Notes: a model not told the origin generated them from the sequence alone. A stretch of 64,000 bases of DNA from Galdieria sulphuraria (GCF_000341285.1 NW_005178445.1:62001-126000); one strand, 5' to 3'. Positions 19,802 through 34,114 are shown, counted from the stretch's first letter. Program-made: numbers and translations.

Positions 19802-21127
19802 ATGTGGGCTGTTGCCGTACATGGTGGTGCTGGAGTGGTTTCGAAAAGTATTGACACTTTACCTTATGTAGAAGGTCTCGACTCTGCCTTGAGTAAGCTT
19901 TCATCGTTGTATTCATTCTTCAACTCGTTTACTAGTATATTTTCAGATTGTGGAATAAAACGACTGGCATCCAAGGGTAGTGGTACGATATTTAACCGGA
20001 AATTTTTTACCTGCATTGTCTGACAAAGTTTGCCTTGATTTAGCTCTTGAGGCAGTGGTTGATGCTGTTGAATCACTGGAAGATAATGAACTCTTCAACG
20101 CTGGCCGTGGTTCGGTTCTTACGGAAGATGGTGTGGCAGAACTGGAAGCTAGCGTTATGGAAGGTGAGAAACTGTTTTCCTTTGGTGGATCTGAATCAAA
20201 TTCTGAAACGCGGTTCAGGCAAGGATTTGAGATGTGGTGCAGTGTGTGGTTTAAAGACTGTGAAAAATCCTGTGAAGCTTGCTCGTCTTGTTATGCAGGA
20301 GACACCGCACATATTTCTGGGATTTGAGGTAGGAAATTTGAGCACTAGTTGTAAACCATTTTAGGATACTTACCTGCAATAGGCTGCTGAGAAGTTTGCA
20401 GACAAGTTTCCGCAAGCGATTGAAAGAGTTTCCAACTCTTACTTTATTACGGAGCGAAGAATGAAACAATTTCAAGAAGCAATGGCTGCCAACCAGTCAA
20501 ATCTCATTGACCATTCATACAACGCGTTTCCTTATAAGGGTAACAAGGATGTAGATGGAATCTCATGAAAATACTCATCTCGTAATTGCTATTTAGAACC
20601 GGGATCAGGTGGTGGTGAGAAGGGTACGGTAGGTGCAGTAGCTTGTGATATTTATGGCAACGTTGCTTGTGCGACCTCAACCGGTGGTAAAACGAGAAAA
20701 TGGTCAGGTCGTATTGGTAGGCTTGTTATATAATGAATTAAACAGTAAACCAATCAAAAATGCAGGCGACACTCCCGTTATTGGTGCAGGTAGCTATGCA
20801 TCCAACAACAGTGGTGCTTTCAGTTGTACGGGACACGGTGAAGAATTTCTAAGAAACAATGCTGCAGGCTTTGTCTCTGCAGCAATGGAGGTTCGAATGA
20901 CAATAATTATTTTCGGATAAATCAAATTTTTGTTTTAGGTAGGTAAACTGAGTTTAAAAGATGCAGTATACGAGTTGGTACATAACCGTTTAAAACCTGA
21001 CGATGGTGGTATTATTGCCGTATCTCCAACAGCTGAAATTGTCGTTGATTTTAATTCTCTCGGAATGTTTCACGCATTTGCAGATTCTTCTGGCACAAGG
21101 GGATTTAAAATATGGCATGATATTTGA
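19802..21127 (+). CDS. Ntn-hydrolase asparaginase / isoaspartyl peptidase
   Basis: Seven exons with short introns assemble to about 310 residues. The start is [11 protein letters not shown], the family's opening motif. Later blocks are [34 protein letters not shown], and [15 protein letters not shown], where the Thr of GTVGAVA is the autocleavage nucleophile, then [16 protein letters not shown] and [20 protein letters not shown]. It hydrolyses asparagine or isoaspartyl peptides after self-processing into alpha and beta chains. Upstream in-frame sequence has only a GTG, so the ATG at 19802 is taken. The segment around exon 2 (CGIKRLASK) departs from the usual Gly-rich helix, and that junction is the least certain. 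Confidence 0.88.
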
Positions 21128-21987
21128 CTACGGAAATTGAAGTTGCTAAAAGTTTTGAAAACAAAACTGAAAGCCTTTTGTTGTTCAATAAAAAATGTTT
21201 TTTGAGTGACGCAGTTTAGCTAACTTTGTTAATTTTTTTTGATTAATTTTAATCTTACACTTGTAAAATGGAGCTACTATATTAAGAACGATACAAATAA
21301 TTTTTTATAGAGTGATTAATTTTCGTTTTTTACTCGTTCTTCTTAAATTCAAATTGAAACAATTAATTAACTTGGCTGTGTGGAATAAATTAAAGAAAGT
21401 ATCCCGCTTTTGCATGGTCTTTTAACCTTTGCTAATCTTCCTCCATAATTGTTTAATATGAAAAAAATTTATTGTATATAAATTGTATTTTTTCACCTAT
21501 ATTATTTATAATTGGCTTTTCTGTTCGACACATCGGATCATTCTTCGATACTTTTTGCTTTGTTAAATTTTTACACTGTCAAGTTTGTTTTTTTTCTTTG
21601 TCGTATTATTCTTTTTTTAAGTAACCCTTACTGCTTTTTATTTTTTTCAAAGCTTACTTTAAATCATATGTTCTTCAAAGTCTGTAAACATTACGTTTTC
21701 ATACGAGCACACTCTTTGAATTTTAATTTCATATTTTGTATTTGCTTCGCCTCTATTTTTCGAACCTACTTTGCAATTTTGCTTTCATTTGTTTATTAGA
21801 GTATTTTCTGATGGATTGCTGTAGGAGTTCAATTTCAGATATCCTTTTCACACATTTTCTATTGACTATTTTGGCTCAGTTCTTTTAGTAATCGTTAGAG
21901 TCAAAGTGGAAATGTAGATGTTCCTTGGGTATCGTGAATTGGCCCGTGGTAGGTTCTGATGATACCCAACATCTTTACGTCTATGTA
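21128..21987. other. AT-rich intergenic region
   Basis: About 860 bp, very rich in T and A with long T runs, more so than other gaps in the window. A 95-codon frame at 21512-21799 is a Phe/Leu-rich product of the T bias and is not believed. Nothing else is seen. Confidence 0.55.
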
Positions 21988-23322
21988 ATGGTGAAACGAG
22001 AGAGGGAACCGCCGTTGGACGAAAACGACAACGATGTTGACGACTTTTTACTTTCAGAAGAATCTGATAGCGAAGAAGAATATGTGAGCAAAACCGAAAG
22101 GAAGCGTCTAGAACGAGCAGAAAATGCTATAGGTCTATCTCACTCGCACGACCCTAGACTGGAGGTGAATGAAAGCGTGACTTTGTCAGAGGATGAAGGA
22201 AGCAGTGCTGACGAGACAGAGTCGAAACTTATTCAAGAAGCCTTAGAGTCGAAAGGAGCGAATTTTTTTCGGATTGCTGATGACGTTCACGAGTATCACT
22301 CACGTGGTTTTATCTCGCAACGAGTTCGCTGCAGTAGATTGAGCCCAACGTGTATGGCCTTATCAAGTGATGAAAGAGTTGCTGTTGTAGGTTCAAAGGA
22401 CCAGTCGGTCAATGTTTTCGATGTGGAGAAGAACAAAAGAGTGCACAGTTTCTTAGGTATTCGGTCTGGTGATAGTCCGGACGTTTCGAAAGGACACCAT
22501 GGTCACGTGCTTTGTTGCTGCATAGGAGAGGATGGAAGGTTAGCTTTTTCCGGTGGTGCAGACAAATATATCAAAGTTTGGGATCTTCGAAGCAAGAGAC
22601 ACTTGGTAACTTCTATGAAAGGCCATCGGAATGCGGTTACTGGAGTTGTATATGCTCCAAACTCTTCAGATTTGTATTCTTGTTCTGCGGATAGGAGTGT
22701 GAAAGTTTGGAGTCTATCCAATTTTCTCTATGTGGACACTTTATTCGGTCATGAGGCATCAGTAGCCGGTATCAGTTCCGTAGCTTCTGGGTTGGCACTA
22801 ACTGGTGGTAGTGATCGTACTCTTCGGCTTTGGAAAGTAAACGAAGATTCACAGCTTATATTTAGAGGTCATAATGCATCCATTGACTGTGTAACTTTTG
22901 TAACCAGTAGTCATTTTATTTCTGGCTCAGAAGATGGTTCTCTTGCTTTGTGGAGTCGTTTGAAAAGGAAACCGGTTTTATACATTCATGACGCTCATGA
23001 TGAGAACAGAAGAAAGCGAGATGTACATCCCAATCCAATTTCTTCCTCACCTTTATGGGTTTCATCTGTTGCTTCCATTGTTCGTAGTGATTTGGTGGCT
23101 TCAGGTTCGGCTGATGGACGTATTATGCTTTGGAAGTGTACGGAAAACTTGCTGGAATTTGTAAATTATATAGATGCACCTGGATATGTGAATGGTTTGC
23201 AGTTTGGTTCTTCGAAGAGAGTATTGGCTTCCGTACAAGGTCAAGAACATCGATTGGGTCGTTGGCATCGGTTGACGGGAGCTAAAAACGTATTCACCAT
23301 AACTCGCTTACCATACGAATAG
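21988..23322 (+). CDS. RRP9: U3 snoRNP protein RRP9 (U3-55K), WD40
   Basis: A 444-residue intronless protein counted from the first ATG (MVKREREPPLDEND). The N-terminus is acidic with Ser clusters (SEESDSEEEYVSKTERKRLE), then seven WD repeats including HHGHVLCCCIGEDGRLAFSG and YSCSADRSVKVW. The family-specific end is GYVNGLQFGSSKRVLASVQG then QEHRLGRWHRL. It binds the box B/C motif of U3 snoRNA in the small-subunit processome in the nucleolus. The frame is open further upstream but only from a TTG. Confidence 0.93.
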   Translation: MVKREREPPLDENDNDVDDFLLSEESDSEEEYVSKTERKRLERAENAIGLSHSHDPRLEVNESVTLSEDEGSSADETESKLIQEALESKGANFFRIADDVHEYHSRGFISQRVRCSRLSPTCMALSSDERVAVVGSKDQSVNVFDVEKNKRVHSFLGIRSGDSPDVSKGHHGHVLCCCIGEDGRLAFSGGADKYIKVWDLRSKRHLVTSMKGHRNAVTGVVYAPNSSDLYSCSADRSVKVWSLSNFLYVDTLFGHEASVAGISSVASGLALTGGSDRTLRLWKVNEDSQLIFRGHNASIDCVTFVTSSHFISGSEDGSLALWSRLKRKPVLYIHDAHDENRRKRDVHPNPISSSPLWVSSVASIVRSDLVASGSADGRIMLWKCTENLLEFVNYIDAPGYVNGLQFGSSKRVLASVQGQEHRLGRWHRLTGAKNVFTITRLPYE

Positions 23323-23455
23323 AATTTTTTCAGCTATTATTACTACTCATTGTTGTGATGGATAGGAAATAAGTTTTCGAGGATGTATGGAAGAAAAACT
23401 TTATCAACAACAAAATATTGAGTCTATTATACTCTCGAGTGGCAACAACGAAGGG

Positions 23456-24242
23456 TTACTTTTGCGAACTCAAAGCTGCAAATCTTGCTTCCAAGTCATC
23501 AGGACGTTGAAGCTGTTTTTGTTTCTCTCCAGAAAGTTGATTGATCGGTATCAAACCATCCAACGTGTCAGCCAATTCTAAACCATTTTCGTCCGCAACC
23601 TTTTGTAACAATGCATCCACTTGGTCACTAGGCGTTGCTAATGCCGTAGTTTGTGAAATAGCTCCATCAACATATTGTGCTCGTAAATCGATATCTTCGA
23701 ATTGACTCTCGAATTTGTCCATCACTTGTGATATTTTTTCGATGTTCATGGATTGAAGCGCCTTATCCAAACTCACAGTGATATCTCGGATACTGTTGGT
23801 AGTCGTCTGCATCTTATGATGAGCTTCCAACTTGGAAACCACCGCATCCACACGAGACTGTAGCCTTTGGAACAGTGAAAAGAAATATAGTATGAAAGGA
23901 ATAGGCAATTCAACGTTACCTAAAATAGGCCAACGATTGTTTTTCATTTCTTATAGCGTTTTCCGCAAATATTCTGGCACCGTCATGGTTCCCTTTTTCC
24001 AAGGCCTTTTAGAAGATAATTTAAGTGCCCAAGAATAGACAACTTCCATCACTTGTCAACGATACCTCTTTGCACTTTCTTTTCTCCACTTGAATATTCT
24101 TTTGACACTTTTTTGCAGCTCTACCCAACTGTTTTTCCGCAAGTCGAAGTTCTAATATTTGGTCTAAAACAACTCAACTAGTTGGCAACTTGAAAGAAAA
24201 CAACTCAAAGTTACCTTCTAGTTTGGAGCCAGCAAGTCCCAT
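23456..24242 (-). CDS. CHMP1: ESCRT-III-associated protein CHMP1 (Did2/Vps46)
   Basis: Four exons. They read MGLAGSKLE, then DQILELRLAEKQLGRAAKKC, then ALEKGNHDGARIFAENAIRN ending QSLAYF, then RLQSRVDAVVSKLEAHHKM to the end. The basic N-terminal helices, the acidic centre and the C-terminal MIM1-like helix (LQRPDDLEARFAALSSQK) match CHMP1/Did2, about 200 residues. It recruits Vps4 and closes multivesicular-body and cytokinetic necks. Introns are 50-60 nt. Confidence 0.93.
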
Positions 24243-24400
24243 CTTGTTCTCCAAAATTTTCTTCCCTTTGGGGGGAAAACAAGGGAATGTCCCAATCAAG
24301 ACCAAGTTTCTATTTTGTTTTGAACCAAAAAAATATTCTAACAAAGTTTATTTGAACATTTTGCAAACAAATCCAACACAACTTGGGTACCAAACAATAA

Positions 24401-26614
<2,214 letters not shown>

Positions 26615-27075
26615 CTTTATTCACCCAACTCTACAATATCAAATATTCTATTCTTGTCAAATTGCGTCGAGAATGCTTTTCCATGGGACGCCCTTTTCAA
26701 ATAACGTGGACAAAATGAGAGAAGATTGGAGCCCTCCTTAACTCCTATTCATAACCAAATGGCTCTCTTCTCTTTATGAATTCTCAGCCTTTGTTGGTAA
26801 TTCTTAAAGAAAGAAAAGCTATTGGGGGGATTTCCAAGAAAAGACTGTATAATTGTAAAGCTATTTCATGAAACTTTTTCAAAAGAGGATAGATAAATCA
26901 ACTCGAAATCCACTTTACATCACTGTTATTATACCGTCTAAACACATATATGTGGATAAAGAATGATAGATGACAAGACAAACCAAATATTCTTTACAAG
27001 GTCAAAGAGCCAATAAAAACTTGTTCCAATACCCGACACATCTATAATAACCATGTTACATGTACTCTTGAATCC
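26615..27075. other. Intergenic, nothing recognised
   Basis: A 460-bp gap upstream of GDH and downstream of the MYB gene. No coding frame, repeat or RNA was recognised. Confidence 0.5.
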
Positions 27076-28013
27076 TCACATTCTAAAAGAAGATGGACTA
27101 CTACTCGACTGTAGCAATGGAAATGTGTCTGCCTCATTCAATGAAGTAAAACCAGGTTTCCTTTGAAAATATTCCATCAATGCAGTCTCCAAATCTTCGG
27201 TACTTTCAATGTTGTCAACGTCCAATACATTTTCATCTTTACACAACCCATCATTATTATCAACATCGTTCGAACTTTCTACAAATCCTTCCCTTTCAAA
27301 CCCCAAACCTTCCCAAGGTGTTTTGGCTCGATGTAACCTCCAAGAGGACTTGGCTATTACATTTTGCCAAAATGGAAGATTCGAATAGAGTTCGTGCACA
27401 CTTGCACTATAAGGACAAATATTCTTGCCTGAGTCATCCCATGGTCTTGTAGAAGTATCTGTAGCTGCATTGTTGTTCGCTGCTTCACCTGATTGGTTTG
27501 GAAAACTCAAATAATCGCTGTACAAATCCGAATCAACGAGCTCAAAGGGATCTGCATCCGAAGGATTGCGTTCCGAGTACATATATGTTTGTTGAACGGA
27601 GTATGGACTCTGTGTATCCATATGACAACGGGCAAATTCTATACTATTCCTGGTCACAGAAACGTTGCTACTAGTAGAACTCACAGAACTATCCTGTTCC
27701 ATCCTTATTGTGATCTTATTTGGATATTTATTCTTCCAACCTCGTTGTTCGCTGTTCCTTTTTGACCGGACTCGAAAACCTGGACCACCTGTTCTTCTTG
27801 CCAATTCCAATCTTCTTTCATATTTTTGACTAGAAAAGAGTTTCAGAATCAACCTGGTCGTGCTTAAAACTTTCAAACGTACGTATGAGTTCTTACTTGG
27901 GTCACCGTTCTAGTACCGACATATTCTGCAATGGACTTTGTATCCTTTCTGCCATATATCCTTCTAGCTTCCAAGAATCTTTCATGTTCTTCTACAGTCC
28001 AATATCTACTCAT
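27076..28013 (-). CDS. SHAQKY-class single-MYB transcription factor
   Basis: Two exons give about 290 residues. The MYB repeat sits at the very N-terminus (MSRYWTVEEHERFLEARRIY, then TKSIAEYVGTRTVTQVR) and the third helix reads THTQKY after the splice, a variant of the plant SHAQKYF motif of CCA1/LHY/REVEILLE proteins. The rest is Ser/Asn/Asp-rich with a WDDSGKN patch and no other domain. An in-frame TGA shortly before the ATG supports this start. In plants this class binds evening-element or I-box DNA and includes clock components; the role here is unknown. Confidence 0.82.
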
Positions 28014-28311
28014 ACGAAGTGTCTTTCACCAAAAGTTCCACAAGCCGCCAAATGGAAAAGTAAGTAGGTTGCCAAACGGAAAGAAACAATGGCTTCGATC
28101 CATGGCCAATCTGATTCCTTTGATTTCATTTTGAGGATTCCAATAGAATGGATGCGTGCCATTCACAAGTGATTTACTCAAAAGATGCAACAGACGCCGA
28201 TCTGATTACAAGTGGGGGCTGATGTCATTTGTTCATGTGAGACAGTAGAACGTGGCGCGTGTCTTATTGGGGTGGTTTCTTTTACACAAAAGAGAACATT
28301 CTGGACTATGA

Positions 28312-28348
<37 letters not shown>

Positions 28349-28817
28349 ACTTTTTGTCAAGGTGGTGAGTTGGATACAAGACAATAGTTCCTCCAGGCAA
28401 ATTGTTATGTCAAATAAAGAAAGGGAGAGAGAGTTGATAGTTTGGGGTTGAAACTGTTTCTTCGTTGTTGAATATTGGCTAAAGAATGGTTTTCTGTAGT
28501 CACTTATATGGTTACAATCTTTTGGTTTGAAATAATAATAATTATAGGAACCACTAAAGTTAAACATTCACTCTTTTTCTTTTATACATAGAGGGGAGTG
28601 TCTGACACCCTGACTGTTTAGTGTCTATATTCACTCGGAATATTGTGTGCAAAGAAATGAATACCACAAAAAAGTTTCATGTTCATTGTTCTTAGAGCTC
28701 TGTATTAGCTTTTCTCCAGTGGATCTGAAGATCCAAATGTCCTTTTCCATGTTGAGAGGAGGATGTGATGTGCTGTCTTCATCAATTTCATTTTTCTTAT
28801 CAGTCACGTATTGTTGA
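28014..28817. other. Intergenic region with microsatellite
   Basis: About 800 bp between divergent genes. A 130-codon minus-strand frame (28178-28567) runs through the dinucleotide repeat and encodes His-Thr and Ser-Leu repeats, so it is rejected. No other feature is recognised. Confidence 0.5.
28311..28348. repeat. (TG)n(AG)n compound microsatellite
   Basis: About 20 nt of TG repeats run directly into about 18 nt of AG repeats; a second, shorter AG run follows near 28420. Confidence 0.92.
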
Positions 28818-29761
28818 ATGTATTCCAACTATCAAGCCTACCCTGCTTTTGAACCAAGTGCTCCCGCCGAAAGTTTCTCAGATACTTACTACTCAAACCA
28901 ATCAGGTCTTAACCAACAGAACCTAGGGAGGAACAGTCTTCGTTTAAAAATTCCACAGAATACTACTTCAGTGGTTGAAAAACCCAACCCTTTGAACCAA
29001 AACGTCACAGTACGCAGTCCTGTAGTAGGACAAAGTTTTCCTAACGATTATACAAGTGTACAAAACAATGAGGAAAATGGTAGAACGAAAGAATTGGTTC
29101 GATGGAAGGACGAAGTTTTTTCTAGTTTATTTGTAACCCTGACGGTTGGTACTTGGTTGAGCTTCTTGGTTTACAATAACTCTGTTGTAGTTTCTTTGTA
29201 CTTGTGTACTGGTTTGGAGTGCTTGGTATGAACCGAAAGAGCGATATTGCTTGTCGAAAACTAACAAGTGATTTTTCCAGGTGGACAGCCACTGCTTTGG
29301 GAGAACAGCCAAGCATTTGTTCAGTGAAGACAGGAATACAAGTTCCTTCATCTGTATCTTTTCCCCCAGCTTTTCAGTTCCAATTTCAGCAAGTTCCTAT
29401 TCATTATACCAAAGGAGGTTGGCCTGTTAAGAACAGTGGGTTAAGATTAACAGTTGGTAGTTTGGGAATAGTTGCTGCTTTTGTTTGGGCGGGAGGAGTC
29501 GGTCGTTTAAACAAAAAGCGTACGAGACAAATCTATCTGCCTGTTTTTGCTGCTCTATTGGCTCTCTCAGTGGCTTGTGTTGTAAATGACGCAAATAGTT
29601 TGTTATCTGTGAATGCCAATCAGTGTCCTTCTACAGGAGAATTATATTCTGTGTTGAGTTCCTTTCAAGGCTATAATTGTACTTGTCACACCGGAGCCAT
29701 TTTTTGGGCTACTTTAGGTGCGTATTTCATACAATCAAAGACTGTATCATTGATTCCGTAG
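28818..29761 (+). CDS. Predicted four-helix membrane protein, unknown
   Basis: Two exons. The first ~100 residues are hydrophilic with Asn/Gln/Ser bias (MYSNYQAYPAFEPSAPAESF). Four hydrophobic spans then follow: SLFVTLTVGTWLSFLVYNN, LTVGSLGIVAAFVWAGGVG, YLPVFAALLALSVACVV and GAIFWATLGAYFIQ. The exon junction near 29203-29280 is uncertain; the only phase that keeps the second frame uses a GTGTAC donor. Two Cys near the C-terminal loop (YNCTC) could pair. The topology recalls MARVEL-type tetraspans, but I see no diagnostic motif. Confidence 0.6.
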
Positions 29762-29885
29762 GTTTGGACTGTGCTATATCCTTATTTTCCATTTTATGTG
29801 GAGTTGCTCTGTAGAATTTCATTCACATTGTTCATAGTGTGGTTTTGGATTATTGAATAAAGCATTTGTGTTGAAACGACCATTG

Positions 29886-31233
29886 ATGGAAAAGACGACT
29901 GTTCAACAAGCAACTGGTTCCGTTGTAGTTGCAGCCATACAGTTTTCATGTTCGAATAATACGAAAGAGAACATTGCGAAAGCCAAGCGTTTCATCCGTA
30001 TGTTGTTGATAGACATTTCTTAACGCAGTGTTTACGGCCGAATCTTGTTGTAGGAGAAGCTGCAAGTGCTGGTGCTAACATTATATTATTACAAGAACTT
30101 TTTTCAACGCTATACTTTTGTCAAGAACCTTGTGAAGTATGTACAAATGCGTTGTCAAGTTGTTGTGTTGAACTTTTACAGGAATATTTTTCGTTGGCAG
30201 TTTCTCTCAACCAAGTAGACGATTCTTTTCTTTCTGAGTTTCAGTCACTAGCTAAAGAGTTGGTAAGTTGAGTTGCGATCAGTCATATCACTCTCCGTAT
30301 TCATTGTGAATACCTCAGAGAGTAGTACTTCCTGTTAGTTTTTTTGAACGCTGCAAGTGAGTTTGGTCTCATAGTTTTTATTATTATTGACCCAGCAGTG
30401 TGTATAGTCAAGTATTTTATAATTCGGTGATAATTTTTGATGCGGATGGTTCGTGTCTTGGTGTATACCGCAAGTCGCATATTCCTGAAAGTAAGAGTAT
30501 TGTTCTTTTATGTGATAGATTCTTCTATAGAAAGGGATAGGTCCTGGCTATTATGAAAAGTTTTTCTTTTCACCTGGTGATACAGGATTTCGTTGTTTTT
30601 CAACTCTCTATGGTGTTATAGGAGTTGGTATTTGTTGGGATCAGGTTGAATGGTGCTTTGAGTAGTATTATGATCGTTGTAAACTTTTCTTCTAGTGGTT
30701 TCCTGAATGTGCTCGAATTATGGCATTGCTTGGAGCAGATATTTTATTCTATCCGACGGTTGGTATTGTGAATATTGTTGATATGAAGAAGAGTTGATAT
30801 CCTATCAAGGCTATTGGTTCGGAACCACAAGATAGCCGATTGGACTCGCGTGGTCATTGGCAACGAACTATGCAAGGTCATGCTGCAGCCAATATGATAC
30901 CTTTGGTAGCTTCCAATCGAGTAGGCGTGGAGTATACTCAATATACCGATCATCGTTCACATATCACATTTTATGGTTCCAGTTTGATTGTCGATGCAAC
31001 TGGAGAGATCAAGATACAAGCAGACTCATCGAGGTAAATTGTAGATAGACTCTCGCTAAATGTGGATGATGAATATATATATTTATTGTGCGTGGATGAA
31101 TAGTGAAACTTTTATTTGTTATGCATTTGATTTAGCTGCTATTCGTAAGCAGAGAGCCGCGTGGGGTTTATTCCGTGATAGAAGACCCGATTTGTATGCC
31201 TTGTTAGGAACGCGCGATGGACAGAATATATAA
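29886..31233 (+). CDS. N-carbamoylputrescine amidase (nitrilase superfamily)
   Basis: Nine short exons produce about 300 residues. The catalytic triad is visible: Glu in IILLQELFSTLYFCQEP, Lys in GVYRKSHIPE and Cys in GVGICWDQWFPECARIMAL. The substrate-specific blocks SEPQDSRLDSRGHWQRTMQG and HAAANMIPLVASNRVG match N-carbamoylputrescine amidase rather than generic nitrilases. It makes putrescine, CO2 and ammonia in the agmatine route to polyamines. The stop overlaps the most upstream possible start of the next gene by 17 nt. Confidence 0.93.
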
Positions 31234-31270
31234 AAAGAAGCGATTTTTCGTTGTTGCCCATCAACACAAA

Positions 31271-32965
31271 ATGTCATGGAAGGAAAAACGACAAAGTGCT
31301 ATTCACCAGTTGCTCACTTATTTGGACAAGTTACAATATTCTGTATACAATGCGGCTGTACTGTGTACACGAAACGACGCACTAGCTGACCGTTCTACTA
31401 GCCAAATGGAACGTCAGTTGTTGTCTTTAAGGGAAGAAAAGGATGGCTTGGAAAAGCAACACTATCAAGTGCAAGCAGAACAATTGGAAAACGAAGCACA
31501 ATGGACTGAAAATTGGAATAAAATAGAAACCTTGGAAAGAGAATTGAAGGAAAAGACCTCGGAAAATAGGCAACTTGAAGTAAGTGCACTGTTGATGACT
31601 TAGAGGATAACCAAGGAATAAAGACAGCGAAATAGAACACATTGCATAGTCAACAACAAGAATGGAATCGACTGCAACAAGAAATGAAGGAAAAGGAGCA
31701 AGAAAACAAGGAATTGCAGGAATCAGTAAGGAGTTTGGTGGAACAAGTAGGTTGAGTGTTTCAAGAAGCGTCGTTATAAACTCAATGTGGAATAGGTAAA
31801 CCAACTAAGTAGTTGGAAGGTACAGTCACGTACTGAATTTCATAATACACTATGGGGAAATAAGAGACTTGCCGAGGAGTTGAAGGAAGCAAACAATGTG
31901 ATTGAGAGACAGGAAAGAGAAAAGGAACAACTTGTACAAGATAAGGCTACACTTGTGGAAAAACTAAGTCAATTGGAAACAAAGTGGCAACTTCAAACAA
32001 AAGAATGGAAAGGGAAAGAAAAGCAACTAGAGGAAGAATTGGAAAGAGTGAGAATGATGGAACAAGAAGTATCACATAAGCTACAAGAAAAACAAGAACA
32101 CATAAGTCATCTTGATCGAAAACTAGAAGAAGCCAATCAACATATCCAAAATATGAAAGAGAAAACTAAACGAGAGAAGGAAGAATGGCAACGTCTATAT
32201 CAGTCATTTTTTGAAGAATCGAAGGAGACTAAACTCTATCATACTATTTCAGAAGAAGATAAAAGGAGTTATGAGAAGGATTCCTCCGATAGAAGAGTTT
32301 CTTTGAAGAGGCCAAGATATACAGAAGAAGAAGAAGAAGAAGAAATAGAAGACGAGGAGACTGATTTAGCAGATCTCCACACGCAGGATCTGTTACAAAG
32401 TATACTACATGAGTTGGAAGAACAAGCACCTCAACTGGAGGTTCAAAGGAAAGAATTAGAACGTGCAGTACAAAGTGAAAGACAATTGGTTATGCAACTG
32501 GAAAGGTCCCGAATAGAAATGGATAAACTTCGGACCAACAACAAGTATTTGGAAGAACAGCGGAGCATTTTGGAATCCCAAGTAGAAGAGTTGAAACAAA
32601 AGAAACAGAGTTTAGAGAGGAGAATGTTGCTTGCACTGCGAGAGAAAGATATGAATAGCGAAAATATTTTGGACACCCATTTCCAAGGTCTCGTTCAAAG
32701 GTTGGAGTGGTTGGCAGAGGAGACGGAAGACAAATCTCGCTTTGTCCGCTCTTCGACGCCATCCACAGTGTCAAGAAGTCTCTTTCAAACGAATAGTGTT
32801 GTGAAGAGTCGTGAAAAGCCATCTTCTTCCTTCAAGTCGTTGGCACAAGAAGTGAAAGAGTTACTTCGCAGACAAGAGACACTTATTACAACACTTATTC
32901 AGCAAAAGGATCTTTACAGAAGCCTGGTAGAAGAGGAAATTTTGAAACCAAAAAGTGGCTGTTGA
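31271..32965 (+). CDS. Long coiled-coil protein, possibly TPR/Mlp-like
   Basis: Three exons give about 530 residues, almost all heptad coiled coil rich in Glu, Gln and Lys. An acidic break (TEEEEEEEIEDEETD-like) lies in the middle. Near the end, LLRRQETLITTLIQQKDLYR resembles the QRDxYRxLL signature of TPR/Mlp nuclear-basket proteins, which is suggestive but not proof, and the protein is far shorter than TPR. The start is placed at MSWKEKRQSA; an upstream in-frame ATG at 31217 lies inside the previous gene. Introns are about 60 and 50 nt. Confidence 0.7.
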
Positions 32966-33015
32966 GGAGTAAGCCGTTACCCTTCATACTGTGAAACAAA
33001 GAGTTGGTGATCAAA

Positions 33016-33323
33016 TTATCCACCACTAACAGGAACTATAATAGCAATTTCGTCACCTTGTTGTAATAAATGATGACTATCCTTGTCAATATATTCACAG
33101 TTCAAAGCAATTTGTGAAAATTGAAGAAACTGAGTTAAGGTTGGATATTCTTTTGGAAGTATCTGGTTGATCAATTCTTCCTGCAAAGTTTCAGTGCCTT
33201 GTATACAACAGATGGAGTACTCACAATACAAGTAGACTTGGAAACCGTAAGTTGTATTCTTGACCTTTTGACTGCTTCCTTTGCAGAGGCAAATAATAAA
33301 ATGGTCACTTGGCAAGTAGACAT
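33016..33323 (-). CDS. Molybdopterin synthase small subunit (MoaD/MOCS2A)
   Basis: Two exons separated by a 44-nt intron (33181-33224) encode 87 residues. The beta-grasp fold begins STCQVTILLFASAKEAVKRS and ends LLQQGDEIAIIVPVSGG. The C-terminal Gly-Gly is the thiocarboxylated end that donates sulfur to make molybdopterin. Size and end match the family. A longer frame starting upstream at 33339 lacks the conserved first strand, so the ATG at 33323 is used. Confidence 0.92.
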
Positions 33324-33380
33324 GACAATCAACAATCACTTGTGGGAAGAATGGACAACCACCATTCTTAACAACTTTTA

Positions 33381-34114
33381 TTATGCCAATGTCGAAACTA
33401 TCTTTTCTGAAATCTTGTCTTCTTTTGGTTCATAAATTTGAACGTTATCAGGTAAAGGCTTTGAGGGACCTTTCTTTCCTTCAGGATCATATGGCAACAT
33501 GATGGTTACTTTGATGCCCAAAACTCCTTGACGCATAAGTACGTGACGCACTGCAGTGTCGACATAATCTTTCACTGGCTGTCCCGAGTGTACCATATAT
33601 CCATCAGTAAACTTCATTGTTTTGGCTCTCTGTGCTCTTAATAAACCACTCACAGTCACCACGCAACCTTTTGCACCACTTTCCATAACAAACCGTAGAA
33701 CACCATAACACGCTCTACGAACTGCCAAACCACCCAACAACTTGTAACGTAGACTTTCTGCTTGTGCAATGGCACATAAACCTCTATCCGCAACCTACAT
33801 GGACTTTAGGACTCAAAAAGGCTGTGATTGCTATTCTCATTTACCTTTTCTGCATAAAGCTCCACAGTTCCTTCAGGAAAACGAAAACGCTTTTGAACCA
33901 ACGCAGTTAGTTCCCTAATTCTTCGACCTTTCTCACCCAACACATTTTGAGTTCGGGTAGCTCTAATCACGATTTCCGTTCTCAACGGCGTGGGTTTCAC
34001 TTCCACACCAGAATATCCTTCTTCCGACAGTTCTCGCATCAGAAACTCATTCAATTCTGCTTTAAATACACCATCAGCTACTGCTCTTCTCTTTTTGGAC
34101 ATCAACGTTGCCAT
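33381..34114 (-). CDS. RPS3: Cytosolic 40S ribosomal protein uS3
   Basis: Two exons flank a 50-nt intron (33795-33844). The start [20 protein letters not shown] and the KH domain core [20 protein letters not shown] are typical. The C-terminal half ([19 protein letters not shown], then [19 protein letters not shown]) matches eukaryotic uS3. It lines the mRNA entry of the small subunit. Full family length is present, with a shortened C-terminal tail. Confidence 0.95.

Noticed and set aside
21512-21799. 95-codon Phe/Leu-rich frame
   Set aside because: A product of T-rich intergenic DNA, no start context or homologue in mind.
28178-28567. 129-codon minus-strand frame
   Set aside because: Runs through the (TG)n(AG)n repeat and encodes simple repeats.
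33198-33224. 27-nt intron in MoaD
   Set aside because: It leaves the wrong frame; the 44-nt version restores the full MoaD sequence.
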